DNA of 64,000 nucleotides from Ricinus communis (taxonomy: Eukaryota; Streptophyta; Magnoliopsida; Malpighiales; Euphorbiaceae), in the NCBI RefSeq assembly GCF_019578655.1, contig NC_063264.1, positions 1,054,001 through 1,118,000 of the forward strand. Reading direction: 5' to 3'. The notes under the pieces are model-generated. The model did not search any database. It saw only the letters and a list, made by a program, of their open reading frames with translations, and was not told the DNA's origin. This document shows, piece by piece, positions 22,285-32,919 of the stretch. The stretch's first letter is position 1. Every line of letters begins with the position of its first letter. Both the position numbers and the translations under genes were made by a program.

Positions 22285-23793
22285 TCAAACTAAGAAGAGT
22301 TCACGAATGTTCATAGGTGAAATGTCATTCAAATCGCCGTCTATTAGTCGCTTCGCAATTACCACATTAGCTGCATCAGAAGGATGGTATGGATCCCAGA
22401 ACACGTACTTGGATCTGTCTGCACAAATTTTAGACGTAGGACCACACGGTACTAGACCACCATATTTTCCTGCCAAATGGCAGCATGATGCATTTGCATT
22501 CTCAAAACCTGCAATTTCATGAAAATGTTTCTGTTGTCAGAATTCATAAACGATGATGCAAACTACTGACGGTGGATTTCAGGACTAGGAGTTAGAACCC
22601 TGATCAAAGTCAATTAACTGAAAAAAGAAAAGTACCATATGAGCTGTAGTTGTGTAGTATGTCATCTACAATGCGATAAACATCTGCATAAATGAAAGAT
22701 GATCCCTTCAAGCCTGTGCTAAGCTCCGAGACAAGGCTTTTCAGTTCTGCATTGTATAGCTGGGCTATCTGATTCGGAAGACTAACGCAGTTATCTCCTG
22801 CAGATGGATGCGTATCTCTTTCATATGGTATGCATCCGATAGGACCCACGTTCACTACAACAACCTTCCTGGCACCCAAATCGTAGAGTCTCTGCAATAG
22901 TTCGGACAAAGAAGTTGCTTGTAGCATTTGGATTGCACTAATAAAGATGAGAAGAGACAGAATACGAGCAAATATTATACCGTAAGTTGTAGTCTGAATC
23001 TTGCTATCACGGTGCCAACAAACACTTCTGGAGGTATTAATTTTCGCTCGAGAGCAGAGATGACTGGCGTAAAGTAGTTATTAATGAAATCATTTGAGCC
23101 AATTGTAACCGAGAAGAGAGATTTTTGAAACAGATTTAGGGCTGCAGGACCACCGATGCTTGAGATTATATCCTGTCCAGTGTTTGCGAAATTATCAATT
23201 TGCGCGTCCAAGTTGATTCGACCACCCTACCGATAAAAACATCTATGATCAATAGCAAATACGAATCAAGCTAGTTTATCCACTTCCAAAGGAATATCCA
23301 ATCCTGTTTTAAGCAATGATACTAGTTCGAAGGCTTTCAGAACTTACAAAAACCTTGCCAGTGTAATTAAGAATTCCTCCTCCACCGGAAGCATAATTGA
23401 CACCCATCAGAACCACAGATCCTACTGTGCTGGGAGCCAAGTAAGGAGGAGTGAAATCTTGGAAACCGAATTCCTGGCCTGTGAGACAGAAAATCTTATG
23501 CAGGGTACTACCATGCAGAAAAAGAGAGAAGAAAAGAACATACCTATTATGTCAACAATGGTTCTGCCATTGGTGTATCGTCCGGTTGGCCTTCCAAAAT
23601 CAATTCCGTTCGGTACATAATTAGCTTTCGAGAGAGATACTATATAGTTGTTGTTTCCAGCATCAACTAGTGAGTCGCCGAATACAAAATTGGCAGGAAT
23701 ATTGAATGCAACGTACATGTCCGACAAAACCAGGATCATCAATACTCGAGACACAATCCCTATGACCCTTCTGCTGTTTGGGAGGATACTCAT
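22285..23793 (-). CDS. GDSL esterase/lipase, intact copy 1
   Basis: Five exons, 23793-23544, 23478-23348, 23226-22981, 22891-22636 and 22508-22285, with GT-AG borders; together they give 368 aa. The start is the ATG of MSILPNSRRV, followed by a hydrophobic signal peptide-like segment. Block I is FGDSLVDAGNNNY with the nucleophile Ser41, the block II glycines lie in GVNYASGGGG, block III is GSNDFINNY with Asn172, and block V is DPYHPSDAAN with Asp333 and His336, so the SGNH catalytic set is complete. Predicted secreted or vacuolar serine hydrolase acting on acyl esters or lipids, possibly of cuticle or wall; the substrate is unknown. It is the most diverged and cleanest member of the GDSL cluster that follows to the right. 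Confidence 0.93.
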
Positions 23794-25020
23794 TGCATAC
23801 AGAAAGAAGAGAAAGCAATTAAAATATGCTTTCTGCCCAATCTTGAGGGTCCCTTGTTCAATATCCAAGAGCAAAGAAGCAATATCTAAAAGCAAGAACT
23901 ATTTAAGAACGTGCTGGTATTTTCTTTTAGTTCCTTAGATGCTTCTATAAGGTCGACGCAAATTTCGCAACTACCAACCGCCTCAATAAATTAGAAAAAT
24001 GAAATCGACCCTGTTAAACATGTGCTGTAGGCCATTCCCTATAGAAACCTATGTTGTACTAATTTTAATGGTATTCTTCTTTTTACATTGGCTCTCTAGT
24101 TTTACAGTACTGATCAGCTGGGAAGTATAGTGCATATTAACTTAAATACTAACAAATCATTAAGCCTGTTGCTAATAACAAGCATTACAACAGTCCTTGC
24201 AACTTAATCTACTCTCAGAAATAACATAGAAAAGTCTGAGCTCCAAGAATTGCATGTGAGGAAATTGATTTGGCCTACAAACATTAATAAAATACCTGTC
24301 TAAGAAAGTAAATGGATAAAAACCTGAAGAGCAGAAGAGAATGGGTATAACTGTAAGCTATTTATATAGACCAAAAAGTCTGCATTACATTGAATTCCCT
24401 GCAAAACGTGACCACCAAATCTGTGAGCATTGGGAAAATACCAGAAAGCAAAGCATAGTGATTATTAGTGAACCCATACTTATCTCAAGGCACATTAGAC
24501 TATTAATTTCCCTGCAAGTGCTATGTTGTCCAAATTTCAACTGCACCATGTTTCTCAATTTATTGCAGTCACTTGGATCGGCAACTTGCCCTTCATTAAT
24601 GCCATAGAATTTCCTTCCACACAAGAAAGCACTAAAATCCAAGAAATTAGATGAAGGAATAGGCCATTTGTTGTACTACTATTTTTCGGAATGAAAGTAA
24701 ATGAGTACAGGATTGTGAACCAAGCACCAGTTATATCTCTATCTATTACTTTCTTTATTTTATTTTATTTTTGTTACACTTAAAAATGTACCTTATTTGA
24801 GGAGTGCATTTTAAATTTTCAATATACCTATGCAATTTATTTGTTTTGCTAGGTGGAATCATTCATTTAATGATGCAAACCCAGACGTCAGTTGAGTTGA
24901 ATTAACTTAGTGAGAAGTGTTAAAAGTCAGCTGATTGTATTTAACATGAGGAAGGTTACTATTGAATATTAGGGGATATGTAGTTTTAGGCTGCAAAAAC
25001 ATTTGGTCAAATTATGCCTA
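23794..25020. other. GDSL copy 1 upstream region and intergenic DNA
   Basis: No additional gene is supported. An 85-codon open frame on the minus strand (24385-24642) reads somewhat protein-like but has no recognised domain and is not called. Confidence 0.45.
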
Positions 25021-25029
25021 TTGGAATGA

Positions 25030-25210
25030 GCAGCTGAAGAATTCAGAAGCTATCTTACAGTCATTGGTGAAATATAGTTTAGATTATCATTCATCAAATG
25101 TTTCGTTATGATTATGTCAGAACATTTCAGTTAGACGGAATGAGTCTCTGTGGCATCCTGCAATGCGGCAGTACTCAGAATCTGACATTTCAAAGCCTGT
25201 GAAACACATT
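25030..25210 (-). pseudogene. GDSL lipase last-exon relic
   Basis: Read on the minus strand, an acceptor-like ACAG is followed by GFEMSDSEYC, then a decayed RLTEMF, and further on a stretch matching the ISPM-NF-LLNS terminus of the neighbouring GDSL genes ending in GAATTCTT. Stops and deletions (including the catalytic D-x-x-H block) make it non-functional. Its position indicates one more ancient gene copy between the GDSL genes at 22.3 and 28.9-30.3 kb. Confidence 0.6.
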
Positions 25211-25590
25211 TTACTATGCTTTCTGTGTCAGACAGCAAAATCATATAAATTTTAAGACCTTCTGATATGAAGAGAACATATTAAAAAAAAAGAAAAGCGT
25301 ATGTTTTGGAGAATCTAGTCCTTAGCAATGCATCCTTTCTACAGAAAAATGGTTGTAACCTTAATTAAACAAGTAGAGCAAGCAGCAGATAATTCTTTTA
25401 GTTTTATTCCATTTTTTCTTTTCAAGCAACATTACAGCTTGGCTGAAGACTGCAATGCCCTCTTCATTCAACAGTAACATTAACAGAGACTTGTTTTCTT
25501 CTTTTATAATGGAATTGCATTTTTGCCTTTTCTTTGGACAATTCAAGAATTCAGAAGTTTCCTAAAATTAATAGGTGACATTTGTTTTGG

Positions 25591-25598
25591 GCGACCAT
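25591..25598. repeat. Target site duplication of the hAT element, left copy
   Basis: GCGACCAT, matching GCCACCAT at 28888-28895 with one mismatch. Eight bases is the hAT-superfamily size, and the paralogous GDSL gene has GGCCACCAT at the same place, so the right copy is the ancestral form. Confidence 0.88.
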
Positions 25599-26251
25599 TA
25601 GACCTGTTTATGGGCCGGTCCTGACTTGATTTTGGACAATCCGAGCCCGCCCAGACCCGAAAAATTTTTAATATCTCTGAGCCCAAGTCCGAGCCCGAAA
25701 ATTTTTAAAAAGCCCGGCCCGGTCTGGCTTGGCCCGACCAATTGTTAAACCTGTAAAAAGAGGTCGGGTCTGTGCGGGTTCGGGTCGGACCTGACCCGGC
25801 CCGATCAACAATTCAACATAAATATTCAAAATTTCATTCCAATTTCAACACAAATATTCAAAATTTAAATCCAATAATCATGTTCATCATGATAATAAAG
25901 ATACAAACATCAATTAATATTTTTAACTATCTAAATAAAACTCAAAAAACTGAAATAAAAGCACAATAATATAGATAAAGCTCCTTCAAGGCAAATTCAC
26001 ATTTCCTACAAAACAAAAAATATTTAAATTAATAAGTATTTTATATAAATAAAAATAACTAGTAAGCTAAATCAATATATAAATAATAAACTTACCTAAA
26101 AATCCATAATTTCAGTTTCTTCTTTGCCATCAATATCACTAATATCATCCTCACTTGAGCTATCGGATTCAAATTTGGGTGTAAAATCACCTAGACAAAA
26201 TTTACAAAATAAAAATTAGTCAATTATAAAACTTATTTTTGAAAATAAAAT

Positions 26252-27957
26252 TCAGAAAATAGATTGAATTATAAATAAACAACTTTTATTATCTTCCGCA
26301 CGAATCCAATCCTTAAGACAATTTAAAGCTTGAACCGTCTTAGAATTAAGAGAACTTCTAGAAGCGGTAATGATCTTATTTTCAATACTAAAAGCGGATT
26401 CTGAAGCAACACTTGTAACTGGAATTGATAAAACATCGCGTGCCATTTTTGAGAGTTCGGGATATCTCATTGAACTTTTATTCCAAAACTCCAAAACATC
26501 CAAATCTTCAGTCAAATTATGAGTTGGTTCCTCAAAATAAAGATCTAATTGTGACTTACCATGTATGGTAGTTGTTTCACCCAAAAATTCTTTGTAATCT
26601 TCAAATTGCTCATCCCTCATGTCACTAACAAAATTGCCACCACTTGATGGTTCCTCATTTGAAGTTCCAACACTAGAACTAGTTTCTTGTCTATACTCGT
26701 CAAACAACTTATGAAGGGTAGTCATAATTGTCACTTCATAAAACACCTTCAAAAATTTATGAATCATAGAAATATATTTCCATTCAATTTCTGAGATTTC
26801 ATAAGATCTAAGTACATGACTTCTAGTCCCAAAATAATCAAACACATTCTTGTAGTAAAGAGTATTATCAAGCATTGTATAAGTCGAATTCCATCTCGTA
26901 GGACAATCATACCTAAATCTTCTCCTAACATCTAAGTGAAAATTTTTCTTTGCAACATCAAAAAACTTTTTTCTACGTATCTGTGATTTATCAATATACT
27001 TCATAATTTCTCTGATCTTATTAATAATATCACTGATACTATCCAAACCTGATTGTATGATTAAGTTTAAAATATGAGCACAACAACGGATTTGAAAAAA
27101 TTCGCCATTACATACAAGAAACTCTTTTGTTGCGAGATGACCATTAAGGATAGAAATCATAGTATCATTGTAAGAAGCATTATCAGTAGTGATTGAAAAT
27201 ATTTTATGCTTCAAATTCCATTGAGATAAAAATAAGTCAATCTCATCAGCTATGCACAGGCCATCATAAGGTGGAACTAATACTCTAAATCTCAAAATTC
27301 TCTTTTGTAGTTTCCACTTATCATCAATAAAATGAGCAGTAATGCAAATATACTCAATTTTTGTATGTTGACTCTTCCAATTATCAGTTGTCAAATAAAT
27401 TTTACCAGGAGCATTGAAAATCATTTCTCTAAGGTTATCCCTTTCTTTCACATACAAAGAAAGAATGTCTCTTTTTAGAGTATGCCTACTATATGCTCTA
27501 AATTGAAGACACGCCTTACACAACATGCGCCTAAAACCCTTTTCTTCCACAATAGTAAAAGGATGAGAACCTTCAACAATAAACATGCTAATGCAATGGC
27601 GCAATCCATCATGATCAAACTTATAATTCTTTATAGAATTACTCCCATCACTTAATACTTCACTACCTATAAGAAATTGTTTAATATCTGCATTTCTATG
27701 TTTTGAGCATTTAGTTAAATGACGCCTTAAATGTGATGTTCCATTTTTTTGTAGCAGCACCCAAAATAGACTTACAGTGCTTACATTTCGCTTTGGCATC
27801 ATTTGTACCATTTCCGATTAGCTCAAAATGTTCCCAAACAATTGAAGTACTCTTTGCTCGCTTTTTGGAAACTTCATATTCTGCAAAGCCATCCTTAATG
27901 GGCTGTTTATATTTGTCATTTTCGGGTACTATAGAATTTTGTTCCTCAGCTATGAAC
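26252..27957 (-). pseudogene. hAT transposase (BED finger, RNase H-like core, hAT dimerisation) with frameshift
   Basis: From 27957 leftward the frame encodes a BED zinc finger (SIVWEHFE, CKHCKS) and loses frame by one base at the T7 run 27744-27750, just before the finger's histidines (HLRRHLTKC). A 519-aa frame (27811-26252) then continues with TTDNW and TTDNA carrying the likely catalytic aspartates, CCAHILNLI, DCPTRWNST and the C-terminal dimerisation block RYPELSKMARDVLSIPVTSVASESAFS. Between the KVFYEVT and LFDEY motifs, about 100-130 residues usual in plant RICESLEEPER-type transposases are missing. No ATG is available ahead of the BED part unless an upstream exon is spliced on at a TTTAG acceptor. 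Inactive as it stands. Confidence 0.88.
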
Positions 27958-28300
27958 TAAATTTTAATCTGCATTATATTAAAAAAAAACAGAAAATATT
28001 AGATTTCCATTTAAATAATCAAATATAAATTTCAGTTTATAATCCACCAAAACCAAATTATCCAAATAACTCATATAGAATCTTGAGGTGAACAAAATGA
28101 GTGTTCCATTTCAAGCTACAGCAATATATATAAATAACTAGAAAAATTTAAAGCCATTGAAAACAAACAGATCTGGAAAAATGCGGCCGCACAGATCTCT
28201 AAAAATAAATAAATCACTTCACATGTAACACAAAAATTAACAATTTTCCAGATCTAACTCTAACTGACGAGTAACATTTCTGCAATACAAGCAAAAAAAA

Positions 28301-28454
28301 AGATGGAGGAGACGGCTGGGATAGCGCCGAGGTTACCGATGATCTGGTTTTTAACTTCTCTGAGAGCTTTTAGCTTGACGTCGAGGTCAGGTGAAGTGAG
28401 TCATGCAAGGAGGTCCATAAGACGGTGAGTGACGGCGGTGGATGCGGTCGGCAT
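28301..28454 (-). pseudogene. ARMC8/GID5-like first-exon fragment captured inside the hAT element
   Basis: Starting at an ATG (28454), 51 codons read MPTASTAVTHRLMDLLA, a TGA, then LTSPDLDVKLKALREVKNQ, IIGN and LGAIPAVSSI. The KALREVKNQIIGN...LGA-PAV core is the N-terminal armadillo repeat of plant ARMC8 homologues (human ARMC8: VIDMKNAVIGN...LGAVPRLLYLL), which are GID/CTLH ubiquitin-ligase subunits. The TGA stands where an Arg codon CGA would be expected, a typical CpG deamination. About nine residues between IIGN and LGA are missing. GC-rich sequence 5' of the ATG looks like host promoter/leader DNA. Same strand as, and upstream of, the transposase. Confidence 0.7.
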
Positions 28455-28887
28455 GGTGGCGGAGCGGCATCAATAACGAGCGAGCCGATCTTAAAAGGAG
28501 AGAAGAAAAAAAAAAAGACAAATAGAGCCAAAAAGAAAGGTATGTCAGAGATGGCCTACTTCCATTCTAGCACAAGTCCGGCGGCATAATATGCTGGAGA
28601 AGAAGAAGTCCTTGCTGTTGCTTTGTTATGATAATTTCTTTACCAGTAAGTGGACTTGTGGCAGTAAATAGACAAAATATTTTATGCATGAAAAGATGAT
28701 TTTAAATGGGCTGGACCGGGCCGGACTTGAATTTTTATATAAAAGCCCAAGCCCGACCCGAAGATTACGGGCTTTTTTCGGGTTCAGGCCGGACCGGGCT
28801 TGTATACAAAATTTGTTGTCCAAGCCCGGCCCGAGGAGTGCGGGCCTGGGCGGGCCGGGCAGGTACCCAGGCCCATGAACAGGTCTA

Positions 28888-28895
28888 GCCACCAT
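28888..28895. repeat. Target site duplication of the hAT element, right copy
   Basis: GCCACCAT, partner of GCGACCAT at 25591-25598. Confidence 0.88.
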
Positions 28896-30739
28896 CCATC
28901 AGATGCTGTGCTATAATTAAATTTGCAGTTTCAGTTAGGTGCCATGCATCCCAGAAAACATACTTGGTTCTATCCGGACATATTAGAGATAGAAAACAAG
29001 GAAGAAAACCTGCATGGAATCCAAATAAATGGCAGCATCCTTCATCTACAATTTCAAACCCTGTAAAACATAAGCAATAACAAAAAGAAAAGGCGTACAA
29101 TTTAGTGGAGTCCAAAATGTGAATAATGCTTAGCACCTAACCATATGATATATAGTTCCGGATTATATATTCTGACATAGCATAAATATCTGCAAGGACA
29201 AACGTTGATCCTGTAAGATTTGTATTAAGCTCCTCAAGCAGCCTCTTCAATCTTCTGTTATACGCTTGCATTAGTTGATTGACAAAAGGTACACAGCCAT
29301 CTAGTACTTTTGGATAATCATCTCTCAGATGAGGTACACACCCACCAGCTCCACTGTTTGTGACCATAAACTTCCTAGAACACAATTTGTAGAGTCTCTG
29401 CAAACAAAGTTAATGTTTGCTAAACATGTCAATTAAACAGGTTAAAATTTTCCAATTATTTGTCAGCAATAGCCATTGAAGGGTATTTTACTGTAAGCCG
29501 TGATCTGAATCTTGAAATTATGGTGTCAAGATAGAAAGATTTCGGCCTCTCCAGATCAGTTCGCTTTGCGAAATACATAACATCATTTGCGCCAGTTGCA
29601 GCGATATAGATAGCACGGTTGAGTAACTTCTTCTCAGCTGGAGCACCCATTTGTGCTATGATATTTTGTCTAGTTTTCACGGAGCAACTTATTTTCATAT
29701 CGAGGGGAATAAGATCTCCCTGTAAATGGTATAGGGGTTTTTCAATCATTAGACATTCAGAACATGTGTCTTGGAAAAGATTTTAGCTAAGCTTTATAAA
29801 AAATGTAAGCAGAATAGCAAAGCCTCCTCTGAATTCAAAACTAGAAGACAATACAGCAAAAAACCGTACAACTCCTGATCCTGTTGCATTGAGAATTCCT
29901 GCTGCAGAAGAAGCATAGTTGACACCCTTCAGAAGCACATCTCCAGTGGTCGTTGGAGCCAAGTAAGGAGGAGTGAAATTGTTCAAGCCAGATTCTTGTT
30001 CTGTTGAGACAAAATTACGGAGGCTCAAGATTCTGTTCCAAAAAGCAACTTACATAACTAAGTGGAAAGCAAACTCAAAACTAAAAAAACTTGCCTATGA
30101 TGTCAATTGCAGTTCTACCATTTGTATATCTTCCTGAGGGAATTCCAATTGGATTCCCAAAATCTATCCCCTTGGGATAATCTGGCCTGGCAAAAGTGTT
30201 CTTAAGCTAAAAGTTTTTTCCTACATCAACCAGTGAATCTCCGAAAATATAGAAAGCTGGAATATCCTTTCCTGCGCAGCTATGCAAAAAGAAGTGAAAT
30301 AATGAAACTTGGATATGATTCTGACAACCTTGAGTTTGTCAAACATTATCTTCCTTGCTGAAATCTGCAGGAAAATAAAATCTGTTGATAGAGATGGTTT
30401 CAATTTACAAACAAAGCCTGTTTTGCATATATGCTTATCCTGTTTTGCTTTGGGTATTTCCATTAATGATGATAATGAGCTAGCCCATTAGACTATGCTA
30501 CTGCAGAGTTAACCAGCAAATGTTGGGGTTTAGGCTGAGTGCATAACTAACTATATTAAATCCAGCAGTTGACACTGAATATTAAATGCAAAGTAAGTAT
30601 TAACAACGATCCTGTGCCGATTTATATGAGCAATTTATTCTGAAGCATATATTCTTTCTATAATGGTGGACAAAATAGCCTCTAGATTTTTCATCAACTC
30701 ATGGCTCCAACGGAGTATCGTTTACATATGGAAGGGAAA

Positions 30740-30880
30740 ATTTCGGAAAGAATTATAGTCCAATTTGAAACAGGTGATGCAGTAGGTGTTTCCTGCATCA
30801 ACCAATGGGTCTCCAAATACAAGGAGATCAGGACAGTCCTTTGCTCTATGTATATATACTCAGATATCCAGCAAAAAATT
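30740..30880 (-). pseudogene. GDSL lipase exon-1 relic
   Basis: On the minus strand, VFGDPLVDAGNTY is recognisable as block I of a GDSL lipase (FGDSLVDAGNN) with the catalytic serine changed to proline, followed by unrelated or decayed sequence. No other exons of this copy were found between the two larger GDSL genes, so it is an isolated remnant. Confidence 0.6.
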
Positions 30881-31273
30881 TACCACAATATGATGGGCTA
30901 AATTGTATCTTAACCTGATCTTAAACTAGTTAAAAGTTCTGTTGTGATGGAAGTGAATGTAATTATTTATTAAATGCATTATTTTGATGAATGACAGATA
31001 AAAATACAGGCAGTGGAAAAATTTAAAGACTATACAGCAATGTGGTCACTTGAATCATTAATTGTTTAATGGACCAAGTGCAGCAGATGGGTGCCGAATT
31101 CCAATGAAATTTGAACATTGAGCTTGTGATTTAACTTTATTCCTTTTCTTTGCAAAATAAAGTTGCAGCTTGGCAGACTGTAATTCTTTGACATTGAACA
31201 GTCCTATGAAAACACAGGCTGAACTCCCAATGTGATATTACAGAATTTCATTTTGCATTTCTTTTTTAACAAT
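30881..31273. other. 3' flank of GDSL copy 2
   Basis: No gene. The block around 31,140-31,230 (CAGCTTGGC, ATTGAACAGT) is a diverged copy of the flank at 25,400-25,480 downstream of the GDSL pseudogene, showing that the duplication units include 3' DNA. Confidence 0.55.
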
Positions 31274-32877
31274 TCAAGAATTCAAAAGTTGCCTGAAATT
31301 CATAGGTGATATGTAATTCCGGCCACCATCCATCGTATGCTTCGCTACAATTAGGTTTGCAGTTTCAGTTAGATGCCATGGATCCCAGAAAACATACTTG
31401 GTTCTATCCTGACAAACGTGAGACAGTTCAAAACAAAATACAAGACCTCCATGGGGTCCTAGTAAATGGCAACATGCTTCGTCTACATTTTCAAATCCTG
31501 TAAAACAGAAACGAAAATATCAAACCAATTACAAAATTATATGCAATTTGGCCAGTGCAAAATCTGAATAATGCTTAGAATCTTACCATATGATATATAG
31601 TTTCGAATTATATCTTCTGTCATAGCATAAGTATTTGCAAGGACAAACTTTGATCCTGTAAGATTTGCATGAAGCTCTTCAAGCAGCCTCTTCAATCTTC
31701 TGTTATATGCTTGTGATATTTTGTTGAAAGAAGGAGCACAACCATCAAATATTAATGGATACTTATCTCTCACATTAGGTACACATCCCGTCGCACCAAT
31801 ATTTGCTACTATAAACTTCCTAGCGTCCAATCTGTAGAGTCTCTGCAATCAAGACTACGTCTTTGCTCAACATATTAACTTTATTATGTATTTGGATTTG
31901 AAATATAAGACGAAGTAGGATTCTATTTTACATAACGTGCAAATTTTAAATGTCCTAAACTATGTATTCAGCAACATTCATCCAAGTTTATCTTACCGTG
32001 AGCTGTGATCTGAATCTTGAAATTATGGTGTCAAGATAATATGACTTGGGCCTCTCTAATTTAGTCTCTGCCACATGCATTACGTCATTTGAGCCAGTTG
32101 CAACAATATGGATAGCCCTGTTAAGCAACTTCTGAGCAGCTAGGGTACCAATTTGTAATATGATATCTTGCCTCGTTTTCGCGAAGTTACTGATCTGCAT
32201 GTCCAGAGGGATTATATTGCCCTGTACATGACACGGGAATTCCAATCGTTACAGCATCATAACATGTATTTTGAAAAAGTTAAAGCTAGCTTTAGCACAA
32301 GAAAGGAAATATATAAACAGAACTGCAAAGCTTATTTGGAACAAAGCCACCTTTAAAAGCAGACCAAAGAAGAATTAGCAGAACCTTACAAATACTGATC
32401 CTGTTTCATTAAGAATTCCTGATGCAGCAGAAGCATAGTTGACACCCTTCAGAATAACATTTCCAGTGGTTGTTGGACCCAAGTAAGGAGGAGTGCAACT
32501 TTTCAAGCCAGATTCCTGTTCTGTTGAAATAAAAATTACGAGGTCTCAAAATCCTGTTCCAGCAGGCAAGTTAATAAGTGAACTGAAAGCAGGCTGAGAG
32601 CTTAAAATAACTTGCCTATGATGTCAATTACTGTTCTACCATTTGTGTATCTTCCTGAAGGAACACCAACTGGATTCCCGAAATCGATCCCATTAGGAAA
32701 ACCTGGCTTTGCTATAGTGTTCTTAAGATACATATTGTTTCCTACATCAACCAGTGAATCTCCAAAAATATAGAAAGCTGGAACATCCTGTGCTGAGCAG
32801 AAATGCAACAAGAAATAGAAAAACGGAACCTGGGATATGATCCTAACAAATAGGAGTTTCTCCAGCATCAAATTCAT
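31274..32877 (-). CDS. GDSL esterase/lipase, intact copy 2
   Basis: Five exons, 32877-32616, 32520-32390, 32221-31997, 31842-31587 and 31497-31274, encode 365 aa; exons 2, 4 and 5 have exactly the same lengths (131, 256, 224 nt) as in the gene at 22285-23793. Signal peptide-like MNLMLEKLLFVRIIS...FCSAQ precedes block I FGDSLVDVGNN (Ser41); block III is GSNDVMHV (Asn176) and block V DPWHLTETAN (Asp330, His333), so the SGNH residues are all present. Intron 1 uses the non-canonical donor ATAG|GCAAGT with a normal AG acceptor (GC-AG intron). Exon 2 then begins with a Glu codon rather than Gly. Predicted secreted acyl-ester hydrolase of unknown substrate. A second ATG at 32868 could also be the start. 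Confidence 0.85.
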
Positions 32878-32910
32878 TGCTGAAATCTGGAGGAAAATCA
32901 AAGCTGTGGC

Positions 32911-32919
32911 TATTTATAG
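32911..32919 (-). promoter_or_regulatory. Candidate TATA box of GDSL copy 2
   Basis: On the minus strand it reads TCTATAAATA, about 34 bases before the ATG at 32877. A transcription start 25-35 bases downstream would fall on or after that ATG, which would favour the in-frame ATG at 32868. The pseudogene copy at 30346 has a mutated equivalent. Confidence 0.45.

Larger units (their letters stand above)
25599..28887 (-). mobile_element. hAT-superfamily DNA transposon (non-autonomous, gene-carrying)
   Basis: A 3,289-bp element bounded by near-perfect 18-bp terminal inverted repeats TAGACCTGTTTATGGGCC / TAGACCTGTTCATGGGCC and an 8-bp target duplication with one mismatch. Just inside both ends lie 120-200 bp of C/G-rich subterminal sequence full of CCCG and GGGC motifs, the usual transposase-binding zones of hAT elements. 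The interior holds a damaged BED-type transposase gene on the minus strand and, upstream of it in the same orientation, a fragment resembling the first exon of an ARMC8-like host gene. It sits in the last exon of a GDSL pseudogene. The mismatch in the duplication and the coding lesions indicate an old insertion. Confidence 0.95.
25543..30346 (-). pseudogene. GDSL esterase/lipase pseudogene split by an hAT transposon
   Basis: It aligns with the intact GDSL gene at 31274-32877 exon by exon: 30346-30095, 30000-29870, 29719-29492, 29397-29142, and a last exon in two parts, 29060-28888 and 25590-25543. Lesions: a frame shift before the GDSL block in exon 1; a TAG in place of the Tyr codon just after DVGNN/DVGKN in exon 1; and a 3.29-kb hAT element inside the last exon. 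Leaving out the element and one copy of the 8-bp duplication keeps the last exon in frame, which confirms the borders. The GxND and DAWH blocks survive. Exon 1 ends with a GC rather than GT donor, as in the gene at 31274-32877. Confidence 0.92.

Noticed and set aside
24385..24642. 85-codon minus-strand frame with Cys/Met-rich sequence
   Set aside because: No recognised domain and no splice-compatible neighbours. It might be a GDSL-cluster relic but no GDSL block can be seen.
28160..28200. NotI site between two BglII sites, suggesting cloning-vector contamination
   Set aside because: The sites are embedded in AT-rich sequence continuous with the hAT element, and a related CCAGATCT context recurs near 28,250; no vector sequence follows.
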